DNA of 33,012 nt, taken from Lachnospiraceae bacterium. Lineage in GTDB: Bacteria > Bacillota > Clostridia > Lachnospirales > Lachnospiraceae. The notes beneath the pieces are model-generated. The model worked only from the letters and a program-made list of their open reading frames with translations, ran no database searches and had not been told where the DNA came from. The stretch is taken from contig CAAFXE010000031.1 of NCBI GenBank assembly GCA_900766915.1, forward strand, positions 1 through 33,012, in the 5' to 3' direction. Below are positions 32,988 to 33,012 of the stretch, piece after piece. The translations under genes and the position numbers were made by a program. Position 1 is the first letter of the stretch. The number at the start of each line of letters is the position of its first letter.

Positions 32988-33012
32988 GGATTTTCGGACT
33001 CTTCCGCTTAAC

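Noticed and set aside
32999..33006. CTCTTCCG near the right end resembles the adapter found at the left end
   Set aside because: Only eight bases match before it diverges into CTTAAC, and adapter read-through at a right end should appear as the reverse complement. Chance similarity is more likely.
1..33012. CRISPR array, tRNA/rRNA genes, insertion sequence or prophage
   Set aside because: Reading through the gaps showed no regular direct repeats with spacers, no tRNA-like cloverleaf, no transposase or integrase gene and no phage proteins.

Overview
This window looks like one contig from a low-to-moderate-GC Gram-positive anaerobe of the Clostridia, most likely a gut Lachnospiraceae member. 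This is inferred from AGGAGG-type ribosome binding sites, the pyrF-pyrK-pyrD-pyrE order with the two-subunit PyrK/PyrD dihydroorotate dehydrogenase, lipobox lipoproteins, an LCP-family attachment enzyme, and the CotH/VTC/DUF4956 neighbourhood. I cannot name the species. The first 12 bases match the 3' end of a standard Illumina adapter, so the left edge is an assembly artefact that cuts the first gene.

Region 1 (about 13-14390, all on +) is a surface-glycan locus. It opens with CDP-glucose 4,6-dehydratase (5' truncated) and RfbH (CDP-sugar 3-dehydrase). Then come a thiamine-diphosphate enzyme of the acetolactate-synthase fold and an SDR-type reductase/epimerase. This combination recalls the yersiniose (branched 3,6-dideoxy sugar) pathway. 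A GtrB-like polyprenyl-phosphate glycosyltransferase, a GtrA-like flippase, a polytopic GT-C-like protein and a soluble glycosyltransferase-like protein follow at once. After them come an MBOAT O-acyltransferase with an SGNH partner, a second surface SGNH protein, a terminator and another polytopic protein. My reading is that a branched deoxy sugar is made, loaded on a lipid carrier, flipped and attached to a polymer outside the cell, where the polymer is also acylated.

Region 2 (14391-16166) holds a large bidirectional terminator, a minus-strand metallophosphoesterase lipoprotein, and a 215-bp divergent regulatory region. That region carries two good sigma-A promoters and three helically phased 11-bp repeats resembling PhoP/OmpR-family sites.

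Region 3 (16167-26344, +) is a second glycan operon: CotH-like kinase, VTC-type polyphosphate polymerase domain, DUF4956 membrane protein, two GT2 glycosyltransferases, an initiating polyprenyl-phosphate sugar-phosphate transferase, an LCP transferase and a terminator. A third GT2 and a TPR lipoprotein follow.

Region 4 (26364-33012, +) is housekeeping: pyrF, pyrK, pyrD, pyrE, a 50-residue membrane peptide, a VanZ-family protein, a small DUF6142-like membrane protein, and a long M29-type aminopeptidase. The right end is non-coding and rich in inverted repeats.

No tRNA, rRNA, CRISPR array, insertion sequence or phage gene was seen, and there is no gene-free stretch over 300 bases.
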